Part shown: positions 1-7,330 of the stretch, piece after piece
How the letters are laid out: each line of letters begins with the position of its first letter
Numbering within the stretch: the first letter of the stretch is position 1
Assembly: GCF_042767895.1 (NCBI RefSeq)
Contig: NC_091559.1
Location: 6,145,522 to 6,158,021 of the forward strand
DNA: 12,500 nucleotides
Reading direction: 5' to 3'
From: Penaeus vannamei
Lineage: Eukaryota; Arthropoda; Malacostraca; Decapoda; Penaeidae
Position numbers and translations under genes: made by a program
Notes under the pieces: generated by a model
Seen by the model: the letters and a program-made list of their open reading frames with translations, nothing else
The model's database searches: none
What the model was told of the DNA's origin: nothing

Positions 1-50
1 TCTAAAGCGTTTCGGCCCGGGACCAGTGGGGAACCCTCCTCCCCCGGCCG

Positions 51-67
51 CTAAAAATAGGCGTGGC
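51..67 (+). promoter_or_regulatory. Possible core promoter: TATA/MEF2-like box with adjoining GC/KLF-like box
   Basis: CTAAAAATAG at 51-60 matches the MEF2 consensus YTAWWWWTAR and could equally serve as a TATA-like box. It is followed at once by GGCGTGGC (60-67), which resembles a KLF/Sp GC box. The first 60 bases are GC-rich against an AT-rich surrounding, as at a promoter. If the AT box acts as TATA, transcription would start roughly 30 bp downstream, near 80-90. The link to the boule leader is inferred from position only; no initiator is convincing. Confidence 0.35.
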
Positions 68-230
68 TTAAGAGTGTGTGTGTGTGCGCAGCTTTTGTAG
101 TGCAGTGAGGTTCTAGTGTGAGCTTGTGGTGGTGAAAGATATAATTTATAAGGATAGGGTTTTTAGCTTGGTCGACGGTGGGGCATTTTTCGCTATTGCA
201 ACCACACTTCCCTCCCCTCGCTCAAAAAAA

Positions 231-236
231 ATGTAA
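231..236 (+). promoter_or_regulatory. Start-stop upstream ORF (ATG TAA) two bases before the proposed start codon
   Basis: ATG at 231-233 is followed at once by the stop TAA (234-236). Two bases (AT) then separate it from the proposed boule start codon at 239-241. It sits after an A8 run (224-231). Start-stop elements are known in other genes to hold ribosomes at the initiation site and lower main-ORF output. With a 2-nt spacing, main-ORF translation would need leaky scanning or very local reinitiation. The element is read directly from sequence; its effect here is inferred. Confidence 0.5.
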
Positions 237-238
237 AT

Positions 239-241
239 ATG
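239..241 (+). CDS. boule: boule coding segment 1: start codon only, ending at the splice donor
   Basis: The proposed initiator ATG forms the last codon of exon 1 and abuts the donor GTAAGT at 242-247. Position -3 is A, which suits initiation. Joining it to the exon at 9837 keeps the frame open through all 98 nt and yields a Ser/Pro-rich N-terminus of the size expected before a Boule RRM. Reading on without splicing gives a 90-residue ORF (239-511) with no recognisable features, which I treat as intronic read-through. The call depends on splicing across about 9.6 kb and has no transcript support here. Confidence 0.5.
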
Positions 242-1440
242 GTAAGTAATTTTTTTAAGTGGAAGGAAGAAAACGGAATGGAAGCCGGAAAAAAGAGATG
301 GTCCATTTCTTATTTATTTTTTTTATTTTATTCGATACCTCTATCTATCCATCTGGTCTCTTATTGTCAGGATCGCATGACTCGTATTGTAACTCGAGGA
401 CGATTAGGACGAGATTTTGTGATAAATTGGGTTTATTTGTCCTTTTTACCCTTACCGGCAGATTGCGCTCACTCTGGGTTCAATGTGGAATGCTGTTACA
501 AAGTTAGATGAAGCACATGGCAGGCGCAATTTCTACCTTAGGGGCGTTGAACTTGAGTTGAATTAGTAAATTGGAGGTGGAATTGACTTTAGGAACCCTC
601 AATGGCAAATGATAATTAGTGAAGTTCGATAAAAAGGCGAAGAAAAGAGGCGTGAAGTAGAGAACCACCGTGCAGTCGGGCCGTCATTGTATGTATTTAT
701 AATGTCAAGTTTGCCATATTTTTTCCCCTTGATTTTATATGTTTATTGAATAGCAAAAGGGATCCTTTAAAAGTTGTGTGTTTTCCCTTGAAACCAGTTC
801 GTGTCAGATGAGGATGAAATGGTATTTGTGTTCTTAACATGTTTCATATCCTGAGGTCATGTTAGGTCATTATGAAAGTTCAGAACATAAATTAGCAATT
901 ATATATATTTGGCTTTTCAGTTTTTTGGAATGTATGTTGTAGATTGTTAATTTATTGCTGGTTTGCATGAAATTGTTTTCATGAAGTTTACCTTGTGTAA
1001 GATATTAATTTGATGTTCAGAAAGGTTATGTAATTTTATGTTTATAAGTAGATTCCATTAAATTCATAATTTTATAATCCAAAATGAATAATTGGTAAAT
1101 TAGAGAAATAAATTCAACCACTGATTTTGGATTTTTGACAAAGGTTATCGGTAACTTCTTTAGTTGTTCTGCTCCTGATAGTGTCTCTTAGGGGTGCAAA
1201 TTAAGTTAGTATAATTAACATGCATGGGGATTTTTTATTTTCACGTCAGGCCAACAGTGCAATTATTTCTTATTTTAGAGTCTGTCTAATATGTGGGAAT
1301 GTTGTTTTTGATATATTTTTTTAGTTCCACATAGCCGACCAATCTTGCACTTGTTTCAGTATTCAAGGTGTGATATGTCTGTCATTTTCACTTGCAAATG
1401 ATATAAATGGTATTATTGGTAATTGTTTACAAATTTAGAC
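242..1440. other. AT-rich intronic stretch with nothing recognisable
   Basis: I see no gene, RNA gene, tandem array or match to the other repeats of the window here. The ORFs beginning at 239 and 259 run on from the exon 1 end, lack domains and show no coding character. The sequence is ordinary AT-rich intron with short T runs. Confidence 0.6.
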
Positions 1441-1489
1441 CAAGTCCCTTTTACTCTAGCCATTCTCGGGAATTGACAAACACTGGCAT

Positions 1490-1572
1490 ATGAACCAAAA
1501 ACCTTTCTGACTCGGAGGCTTCTCCCCAAGACTCCCACCCAATTGCTGCATTTTCTTATTGGACTCTGGACT
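1490..1572 (+). repeat. Diverged copy of a short dispersed repeat (partner at 4707-4790)
   Basis: The segment around CCCAAGACTCCCACCCAAT, continuing into a GCATTTTCTTATTGG-like part, resembles 4707-4790, which carries CCCCCAGACCCCCATCCAAT followed by GTATTTCCCTATCAGG in the same order. Both copies are on the + strand. The match is short and diverged, seen by eye only, and the edges are uncertain. Confidence 0.35.
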
Positions 1573-1680
1573 CGCTGGATTGCCAGAACTTAGTCTTTGC
1601 TAAGTATTTGTTGCAACTTTTTTTTTTCAGACAGTATTCTTTGCCTAGACCTATGTAGATTATTTGATTTTGATATTTGA

Positions 1681-2297
1681 TGGTAAAAGTAAGTGTGACG
1701 TGCGGTGAGAGAGGGAAATGGACACCGCCATCTTATAGAGTGGAAGAAATAGAGTAGGATGGTACGTAGTTTAACCTGCAGTGGCCTTATAGTTGCTGCT
1801 AAAGACAAAAGTGTCCACTGCATAGCACCATTCAGAGACTAACGGCTGGTTTGTTAAAATTGTGCGAGGCCCGACACAATGAATATTCATAAATACAGAC
1901 TGGCATATACACAGAAATTAATGCATATCTGTCTATATAACTGATAGATATACCTTTATCTATTTGCCTGGTTGATATGCATGTCTAGACTGATAAATAT
2001 GCAAATATTTCTTTATTTTTGTATGTCAAGTATACAAATTTTCTTTGGGTGGGCCTCGCACAATTTTAACAAACTGGCCGCAATTCCACAATACCCTAAC
2101 ACAGCCACAGTTATTAATGTCCATTTTCCATAGTTGGCATGAAGTGCTAATAAGTGGAGGGTACAGGGGGGCTTACCCCCCCTGTTCAGGGAATAGATAA
2201 AGGCAGGAAAGGTTAGGTTAGGTTTTTGGGTTCACATGATACCCTGGTTTTGGGACTTAGTGTATGGAGGGTATGTTGCTCTTGGTGACAGTTAATG
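1681..2297 (+). repeat. R1 repeat copy 1, split by an inserted MITE
   Basis: R1 is recognised by the core GGGAAATGGACACCGCCATC (1713-1732), then a TCAGAGACT step, a CACAGCCA-GTTNTTAATGTCC step, a GGGGGG-CTTAC-CCCCCC hairpin (about 2165-2182), a GGTTAGGTTAGG step and GGGACTTAGT near the end. The same blocks occur in order at 3759-4138 (reverse), 5763-5956 (partial) and 11965-12314. Without the insert at 1843-2080 this copy is about 379 bp, close to the 380 bp of the reverse copy. A 77-residue minus-strand ORF here (1590-1823) is incidental. Edges are approximate. Confidence 0.7.
1843..2080. mobile_element. 238-bp MITE with 30-bp terminal inverted repeats, inserted in R1 copy 1
   Basis: The left end at 1843-1872 includes GGTTTGTTAAAATTGTGCGA and ends in GGCCC. 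The right end at 2051-2080 is its reverse complement with 28 of 30 positions matching. The interior is AT-rich, with TATC/GATA-like steps, and has no coding capacity. Comparison with uninterrupted R1 copies (about 5918 and 12122) shows that the block lies exactly where they run from CAGAGNCTG into CACAACACCC, so it is a secondary insertion. I cannot see a clear target-site duplication, so the superfamily is undetermined. Confidence 0.8.
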
Positions 2298-2320
2298 ATT
2301 TCCTCATGTTTGCAAGGTTA
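2081..2320 (+). repeat. R1 copy 1, distal half with TTAGG-like steps
   Basis: This is the continuation of R1 after the MITE. AGGTTAGGTTAGG at about 2211-2224 resembles two units of the arthropod telomere motif TTAGG. The corresponding part of the 11965-12314 copy has GGTTAGGTTGGG, so the motif belongs to the repeat family and is not an independent telomeric insertion. The R1 end is near 2297, where a GTTAATG step appears. Confidence 0.5.
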
Positions 2321-2665
2321 TTATTTAAATGTATAACAAAGTATTACATGCTTTACCTTGTAGTCTTCCAAACTGAAACTGAAACTATACCAAAGAAATG
2401 TAAAATTGAATTGGTAGACGGATGAATTATTGCTGATGTAGTTTTCTGCTTGGTTACTTAGTGTGTCATAGCAAGTTATGCCTGCTAGGACCATATATGA
2501 CAAAAATAAGAGGTAAAATTTACAATTGACCGATTTGATAACATCTAGCAACCACCCCTAGCAACGAGCACTTGGTGAAAACAAACTCTCGTTCGTTGAA
2601 AACTCACTGTGCTTTGCTTACAGTCTCGCCAAATTTTACATAGAATTTAGTTTTTTAGTGTGAAA

Positions 2666-2840
2666 ATGCTGAAGAGCTATGTTGTACGAACCACAACATG
2701 ATGGGAAAGAAACGTTTAACCTTTCATATATTCCCAGATCGTGAAAAGAAACCTAAGAAAATGAAGCGATGGGTACAGGCCATGAAATGCACGAACACTG
2801 ATGGGAGTGCTTGGGGGTCTGGTGGAAACTGTTTACAGAT
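2666..2840 (+). pseudogene. THAP-domain fragment, exon 1 (decayed)
   Basis: Two adjacent frames together resemble the N-terminal half of a THAP zinc-finger domain. From 2666 the frame reads MLKSYVVRTTT and stops at TGA (2699). After a shift it continues from about 2703 as GKKRLTFHIFP, then a lysine-rich stretch, KRWVQAMK, and DGSAWG. These fit the THAP pattern of a CVV-like start, a FHxFP box, a central Trp and a later acidic-Gly-x-x-Trp step. The expected first Cys is Tyr, the second Cys and the Cys-x-x-His pair are not recognisable, and the frame is broken, so it cannot form the zinc site. THAP domains occur in P-element-type transposases and in domesticated regulators; which source applies is unknown. 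Confidence 0.6.
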
Positions 2841-2993
2841 AATAAATTTCAAACTCTTACCTATCCACACTATCAACATCAAGGTCAACATTGCAGACAT
2901 TAGGTTTTGTCAGCAGTTATATACTTCAAGAAGCACAACAGCAATTTTACATTTTTCTGTAATAAATTGATTCATCATAATTTTAACATACAG

Positions 2994-3049
2994 GAAAACC
3001 ATCCTCGGATCCAACTCACCCAGACTTTATCCCAAGCACTGTCCTTTAG
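2994..3049 (+). pseudogene. THAP-domain fragment, exon 2 (decayed)
   Basis: A TTTTAACATACAG acceptor ending at 2993 is followed by a short open stretch reading KPSSDPTHPDFIPS and then Val-Leu-stop at about 3047-3049. The (G)KPSxDPxxPDFxPS sequence is the characteristic stretch after the Cys-x-x-His-Phe motif of many THAP proteins. The split just before Lys, with the preceding Gly codon shared across the junction, also fits a THAP gene intron. Retention of the intron argues against a processed retrocopy. The donor side near 2840 is not identifiable. Confidence 0.55.
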
Positions 3050-3258
3050 ATGAAAACAAAGCAGTCATACTGTTAAAAAAAAATTGAAAAAAGAAAGAAA
3101 AGAAGCCTAGGTAAGGAGATACCAAGCATTCAAAAGAAACCAAAGTTTCCTGTTGCCTCTGTGTCTAAAATGTCATATAGTCCAGAAGATGAAATAAATG
3201 AAGAGGGCCTATATACTCAAATTATTGAGGAGAAAGAAAATTGCATTTTGCGCATATA
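3050..3258 (+). pseudogene. Coding-like tail after the THAP exon 2
   Basis: Just downstream of the THAP remnant an open run from about 3148 to 3258 reads VASVSKMSYSPEDEINEEG and then an acidic/lysine-rich segment up to a TAG at 3257-3259. The composition is protein-like and acidic, unlike the surrounding AT-rich intron. It may be the linker of the same decayed gene in another frame. I do not recognise it. Confidence 0.25.
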
Positions 3259-3549
3259 GTCATTTAAGTGACTTCTTTCTCTCCTTTACATAAACACCTA
3301 GTAAATAGGAAGAAAAGTGATGTTAGGTAATGGCACTGATTTCACAGAATAATAACATTTATAACTAAAAATTATAGATTACTGTAAGAAATTGTTATCA
3401 TAAAAAGATTTTTATTGCCTGGTGTGTTGATCAAATAGTCTTATATATCAGAATAATCAATATTTTGAAGGTTGTCAGTACCAATTTTGGCAGACAGACA
3501 GCATGGGCACTTTTTTAGCTGTGCAGCTTCTAGTTTTGCTTCATACAGC

Positions 3550-3565
3550 TTTTTTTTTTTTTTTT
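3550..3565 (+). repeat. Poly-T tract (16 T)
   Basis: An uninterrupted run of 16 T lies at 3550-3565. It could be the poly-A end of a minus-strand retro-insert, but no target duplication or recognisable body lies beside it. It may simply be a homopolymer. Confidence 0.6.
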
Positions 3566-3621
3566 AAGAATCAAAGCATTCATATGCCATGTTCGCTTAC
3601 GCTGATAGTGAGGTATCTGCG

Positions 3622-3751
3622 AGCATCAGGTTTGTTTTCACCAAGTCGAATGGTGACTCCAACTCGTGATGTCACACCCAATCGGTCTTTAAGACTGCAT
3701 CCATCAGAGACTCCACATCTCAAAATACCAAACAAAAGAACACCATCGTAA
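3622..3751 (+). pseudogene. Unrecognised coding-like fragment rich in Thr-Pro-Arg
   Basis: The frame that is open to 3751 reads SGLFSPSRMVTPTRDVTPNR followed by a basic Ser/Pro/Leu stretch ending KRTPS. This repetitive Thr-Pro-x-Arg composition looks more like a protein linker than random AT-rich intron. It lies 0.6 kb after the THAP remnant on the same strand and just before the R1 copy at 3759. It may be more of the same dead gene. No family is recognised and the first part of the ORF (from 3503) includes the poly-T tract, so the ORF as a whole is not credible. Confidence 0.25.
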
Positions 3752-3758
3752 AAGCACA

Positions 3759-4138
3759 ATCGATAACTTTTGTGGGTTTTGTTCCTGAGAGCCAGAGACG
3801 AAGTCCCAAAACCAGGGTAAAATATGAATACAAAACTCCAAGCCTACCCATTCCTGCTTTCTATTTATTCTCTAGACAGGGGTGTAAGAGCCCCCTGTAC
3901 CCCCTCACCATTTATTAATGCTTCATACCAACATATAGAAAACACAACATTAAGAGCTCTGGCTGTGTGTGTGTTGTGGACTTAGTCTCTGAGTAGTGAT
4001 ATGCAGCAGATATCTTAATAATTTTGTGGTAAAAATGAGGCAACAGCAGGTGTGAATGTGTTTGACTTTATTTCCTATGCTCTGAAAGTTGGTGTCCATT
4101 TTCCCTCTTTGTCCGTGGATCTCAGTAACATTAACCTT
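3759..4138 (-). repeat. R1 repeat copy 2 (full length, minus strand)
   Basis: Read on the minus strand this copy runs from GGTTAATGTTACTGAGATCC (near 4138) through GGGAAAATGGACACC, TCAGAGACTAAGTCC, CACAGCCAGAGCTCTTAATG, a GTACAGGGGGC step and CCTGGTTTTGGGACTTCGTC, and ends near 3759. The block order matches R1 copy 1, including CCTGGTTTTGGGACTT, which the 11965 copy lacks. The length is about 380 bp. It is the last module of a composite R2-R4-R1 array. Confidence 0.7.
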
Positions 4139-4144
4139 TTTTTG

Positions 4145-4357
4145 TTTCACAAACTTGCAGTTATTATTCCTTCTTTCAATTATCAACACTGTGTGTGAAT
4201 CTCTCGTTATTTTCCATGTCAAAGGATTTAAATGAAAGTATTGATATCTTTATGAAGTGCCCTTACCCCACTGAGATCAAATCCCTATTACTCAATCCAT
4301 TTTTGAGACCTCCACAAACATCACATTGTGAACCAAACACCTTCTTAATGCGGAGAC
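4145..4357 (-). repeat. R4 repeat module, copy 1 (minus strand)
   Basis: On the minus strand this segment contains AATAGGGATTTGATCTCAG, TTTAAATCCTTTGACATGG and ATTGAAAGAAGGAATAATAA. The plus-strand segment 7075-7330 has the same steps in the same order with moderate divergence. Part of it reads as CDVCGGLKNGLSNRDLIS, which looks coding, and the partner retains NRDLI. It may descend from a transposon coding region, but no family is recognised. It sits between an R2 copy and an R1 copy with almost no spacing on either side. Confidence 0.55.
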
Positions 4358-4706
4358 TGGTTAATCTTTTCGGTATGGAAGCACAAAGTTAAGGTAAATT
4401 GGATATGATATTCTTGCAGAGGCCAGAAAGTTGGTCTTCGTTACAAGAAATAATCTGTAGACACAAATAAAGGAAAATGATTGTAGAAAGCGCCGCTCTC
4501 ATCCAAAGTCCACTTGGTGCTCCCAAGTTTCAGCTCTAATTTGCTGGGCATACGAGGTGAAGACAAAGTTTCCCAGGGGATGTTGGGGGGCAGTGCCCAA
4601 AGGGCGCGACTAGTCACGGCAACTTAGCTTGATGAATATATTTTTTGACGTGGAGCTGGGGACTTAGTCTCTGGCTAGGGTGTCCATACTGTAAAGAATT
4701 AAACCA
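4358..4706 (-). mobile_element. R2 inverted-repeat element, copy a (minus strand)
   Basis: The element has imperfect terminal inverted repeats. The end at 4358-4379 begins TGGTTAATCTTTTCGGTATGGA. The other end at 4683-4706, reverse complemented, reads TGGTTTAATTCTTTACAGTA and then TGGA. Inside, on the minus strand, it carries AGAGACTAAGTCCCCAGCTCC, a CACCAAGTGGACTTTGG step and TTCCTTTATTTGTGTCTAC, in the same order as 5201-5683 and 6548-6933. It has no coding capacity and is about 349 bp long. The superfamily and target duplication are not clear. Confidence 0.7.
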
Positions 4707-4790
4707 AGGGCTGAGCCCCCAGACCCCCATCCAATCTTTGTATTTCCCTATCAGGGGCTCTGCCTAATTACCCACTTGCCGTGGACTTGC
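4707..4790 (+). repeat. Diverged short repeat, partner of 1490-1572
   Basis: The segment CCCCCAGACCCCCATCCAAT followed by GTATTTCCCTATCAGGGGCT matches the one near 1530-1570 at low identity. It abuts the end of R2 copy a, so it may be a remnant of the site into which that element inserted or a further module. Confidence 0.35.
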
Positions 4791-4830
4791 TCTCCACAAC
4801 ATTTATAACAATCTGTTTTCTTCATTTCTG

Positions 4831-4844
4831 TTTTTTTTTTTTTT
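4831..4844 (+). repeat. Poly-T tract (14 T)
   Basis: A run of 14 T follows CATTTCTG. No insert body or duplication is evident beside it. Between it and the next repeat (4845-5200) I see only AT-rich sequence; a 70-residue ORF there (4843-5055) has no features. Confidence 0.6.
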
Positions 4845-5200
4845 GCTGACATCAATTATTTCAAATATTAGTGAGTACTGTATACTTAAGTATTATGTGT
4901 TGCACTTTCATGTCAAGTTGCAATTTATTTTTAGTTATTCTGTCCCTTGTAGGCAAAATTTACTACATGATTGTGGGAAACAAACTATACCATACAAAGT
5001 ACCACAAAGATTATTTGAACGCAAAACTATACTAATGCTGCACTCCTACAGTTAATATCTTTGTAGCTGGTGCGTACTATAACCCTGTGAACATTGTGAG
5101 GTTTGGTCATGGTACAATATGTAGATATCTATAAAAAGCATTGGCCTACTGTGTTTTTTAAACTTTTCATGCAGTTAGACCATACAGAATAAGAATATAT

Positions 5201-5683
5201 ATTTGGTAATTCTTTACAATATGGGCTAATTTGTGAGAGACTAAGTCCCCAATTCAGTTACAAAATTTTAATCAATGGGATAATTTGCCTTGACTGGGTT
5301 TGCTCTTCTGGCACTTCCTAAGGGGAGGGCTGATGGGGGCTCATCCCCTCAATACCCCTTGACAAACATTGTATTCACCCCATTATGGATGGCAAGGTAA
5401 AAGTTGAAACTTTGGAACACCATGTATATTTTGGCACGGAGTGGAGCTTTTGGCAATTTTTTTCCTTTATTTGTGGCATTACAGTTTGTCTGCAGATTAT
5501 TTCATGAAACCTTTTGTCCTCTACAATAACATCATTTTCAATTTGCTCTAACTTAAATATTCCAAACTATGAATATTAATCTTTTTCTGTTATTTGTGGG
5601 GTCACCATTTATCTCTGCAGATTATTTTTTGTATTTACCCTTTACCCTTGCATAGTCCATCCATATTTTAGATATTAACCTTA
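5201..5683 (+). mobile_element. R2 inverted-repeat element, copy b, with internal duplication
   Basis: This plus-strand copy starts near TTTGGTAATTCTTTACAATA. It carries AGAGACTAAGTCCCCAATTC and a GAACACCATG step, and ends near CATATTTTAGATATTAACC (5662-5680). It is about 483 bp against about 350-390 bp for the other copies. The excess is explained by an internal repeat: TTATTTGTGGCATTACAGTT with TCTGCAGATTATTT (5467-5502) recurs as TTATTTGTGGGGTCACCATT with TCTGCAGATTATTT about 125 bp later. Confidence 0.65.
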
Positions 5684-5762
5684 TGTTTTTGAAAAAAAGT
5701 GCATTTATCTGTATGTCAAGTGAAATTTCCAGCTTAGTAAACAAAGTCCCTTACTTGAATGA

Positions 5763-5956
5763 ACCAGTTAATGCTACTGAGTGCAATGCACAGAGAGGGA
5801 AATGGACACCACCATCTCATAGAGCATATGAAATAGTCAGAAGCAAATCAGGTACAGCTGCTGCGGCCTCATACTTAGTGAAATAACAAATAAACACTAC
5901 ATCTCGCCGCTCAGAGACTGTCTACAACACCCTCACACAGCCAGAGTTCTTAATGA
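5763..5956 (+). repeat. R1 repeat copy 3 (5' half only)
   Basis: The copy starts with AGTTAATGCTACTGAGTGCA, continues through GAGGGAAATGGACACCACCA, CCGCTCAGAGACTGTC and CACACAGCCAGAGTTCTTAA, and stops matching after about 5956. The 3' half, with the GGGGGG-CCCCCC hairpin and GGGACTT step, is missing. It lies 80 bp after R2 copy b on the same strand, repeating the R2-then-R1 order of 4706-3759. A 67-residue ORF (5683-5886) running through it is incidental. Confidence 0.65.
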
Positions 5957-6547
5957 ACCTCATCCTAAACACAAAAAGTACCAAGAAGATTGCCCTATGA
6001 ATCAAGCTCGGGACTTCATCAGGACTGAATCTGGTCATCATTTCTCCCTATCTGGTGCAGTCCTTTTGTATATTTTAACTTAATGTAGTAGTTACAAAGA
6101 AAGAATGAATCTCAGCTCAGGGTAGGATAAAATTGATGGGTTTTAATAATCCGTATGCCTAGATGTATGTAAGAAAAGCCAGACTGAATAACAAATTATA
6201 TAGTACTACAGAAGACTAATTAGTACTGTCTTCAATTACGTAGTTACTTATGTATTAGATATTCTAATATTTCTTTTTCAGTTATGTAATTTCTCATGAA
6301 ATTGACTTGGGCCTCTCATTCAAATTATGAAGTTAGAAATCAAAGATTGGGATACTTCTATGTAAACAAAAATGTGAAAAATGGGTTTTATGAAACATTT
6401 TATTACAAAAATACTGATGTGAACCAGCAATATTCTGAATTCTGAATGGGTTATTGCTATGGTGTTGTAGGGTGCCAGATAATGGAAAAAAAATTCTTTT
6501 GGATGGATGTAATACAAATATATGATAACCAGGGCCTGTGTTTATAT
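5957..6547. other. AT-rich intronic stretch with nothing recognisable
   Basis: Apart from short AT-rich runs I find no array, no match to the R1, R2 or R4 modules and no credible coding sequence. The minus-strand ORF at 6320-6517 lacks features. Confidence 0.55.
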
Positions 6548-6933
6548 ATATGGTAATTCTTTATAGTACAGAAGCACTCACTAGAGACTAAGTTCCCCAA
6601 CTCCATGTCAAAAAGTTTATTCATCAATCTAAATTGCCATGACTGGGCACTGCCCGCGGGGAGGGTTGATGCGGGACTCCGCCCCACAACACCCCCAGGA
6701 AACAGTGTCTTCATCTCGGTGTGCACAACAAAATAAGAGCTGAAACTCTGGAACACCAAGTGGACTTCAGCTGAGAACAGAACTTTCTCCGATATTTTTC
6801 CTTTTATTTGTTTTGTTACCAATGTGTCTGCAAGTTATTTTATGTACCAATGACTAACTTTTTGTCCTCTACAATAATATCACCTTGAATTTGCCCTAAA
6901 GTGGTGCATCCATACCGTAAAGATTAACCATAT
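6548..6933 (+). mobile_element. R2 inverted-repeat element, copy c
   Basis: This is the cleanest R2 copy. It begins ATATGGTAATTCTTTATAGT (6548) and ends CCGTAAAGATTAACCATAT (6915-6933), an imperfect terminal inverted repeat of about 24 bp. Interior landmarks are AGAGACTAAGTTCCCCAACT, a GGGACTCCGCCCC step, GAACACCAAGTGGACTTCAG, TTGTCCTCTACAATAATATC and GTGGTGCATCCATACC. A 121-residue minus-strand ORF (6457-6822) crosses the element and its edge, has no domain and is not supported as a gene. Confidence 0.7.
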
Positions 6934-7074
6934 GCATCTAGATGTACTTTGTTTGTCACAGCCATATTTTATGATTTCTTCAGTTATAGAGAAGAACTAC
7001 ACTTACTAGTATACGAAATCTACGTTGGCAAAAAGTAATGTCAGAAATGAAGAAAATAGTAAGTCTAAGGAAGA

Positions 7075-7330
7075 TCGGATAGGGGTTTGAGGGGAAAGAC
7101 CTCAGGTTAGAAAGGTTTTTTGATAATACGGTGGTGTTTGAGTTTCCTAGGAAGGGCTGGAGAAATAGGGACTTAATTGAAGAGTGGTAAGGTCACTTTG
7201 CAAGCATTACCAACACTTTATATCCTTTGTGATGGAAAATAAAAGATGCATATTACGGTATTGAAAATTGAAAGAAGGAATAATAATTGCAAGATTGGAT
7301 GGCTATGTAAAACAAAAAATTATTGTAGAA
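7075..7330 (+). repeat. R4 repeat module, copy 2
   Basis: The segment has AATAGGGACTTAATTGAAG, TTTATATCCTTTGTGATGG and ATTGAAAGAAGGAATAATAA in the same order as the minus-strand module at 4145-4357. It follows R2 copy c after about 140 bp of unmatched sequence. Around 7158 it reads NRDLIEEW, overlapping the NRDLI seen in the partner, which hints that the ancestor was coding; stops now interrupt the frame. Confidence 0.5.

Larger units (their letters stand above)
84..241 (+). other. boule: boule exon 1 (5' leader, start codon at its last three bases); 5' end approximate
   Basis: This stretch is the likely first exon of the boule-like gene. Its right edge is well defined: ATG (239-241) is followed directly by GTAAGT, a near-ideal 5' splice site. 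Spliced to the acceptor at 9836, the ATG reads in phase 0 into the coding exon, giving Met-Ser-Ser-Pro. The region 1-241 contains only two ATG triplets, at 231 and 239, so the leader is otherwise free of upstream starts. The left edge is a guess, based on a TATA-like box at 51-60; the transcript could start anywhere between about 75 and 120. An alternative first exon elsewhere cannot be excluded without RNA data. Confidence 0.5.

Noticed and set aside
239..511. 90-residue ORF starting at the proposed boule start codon
   Set aside because: It reads through a consensus GTAAGT donor directly after the ATG and has no recognisable features, so it is intron read-through.
2211..2224. Interstitial telomere insertion
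   Set aside because: Only two units are present and the same step occurs in another copy of the R1 repeat.
3950..4222. 90-residue minus-strand ORF
   Set aside because: It spans the junction of R4 and R1 repeat modules and no domain is seen; any coding relic is limited to R4.
6457..6822. 121-residue minus-strand ORF
   Set aside because: It overlaps the R2 copy at 6548-6933, ends outside it, and the other R2 copies do not keep the frame.
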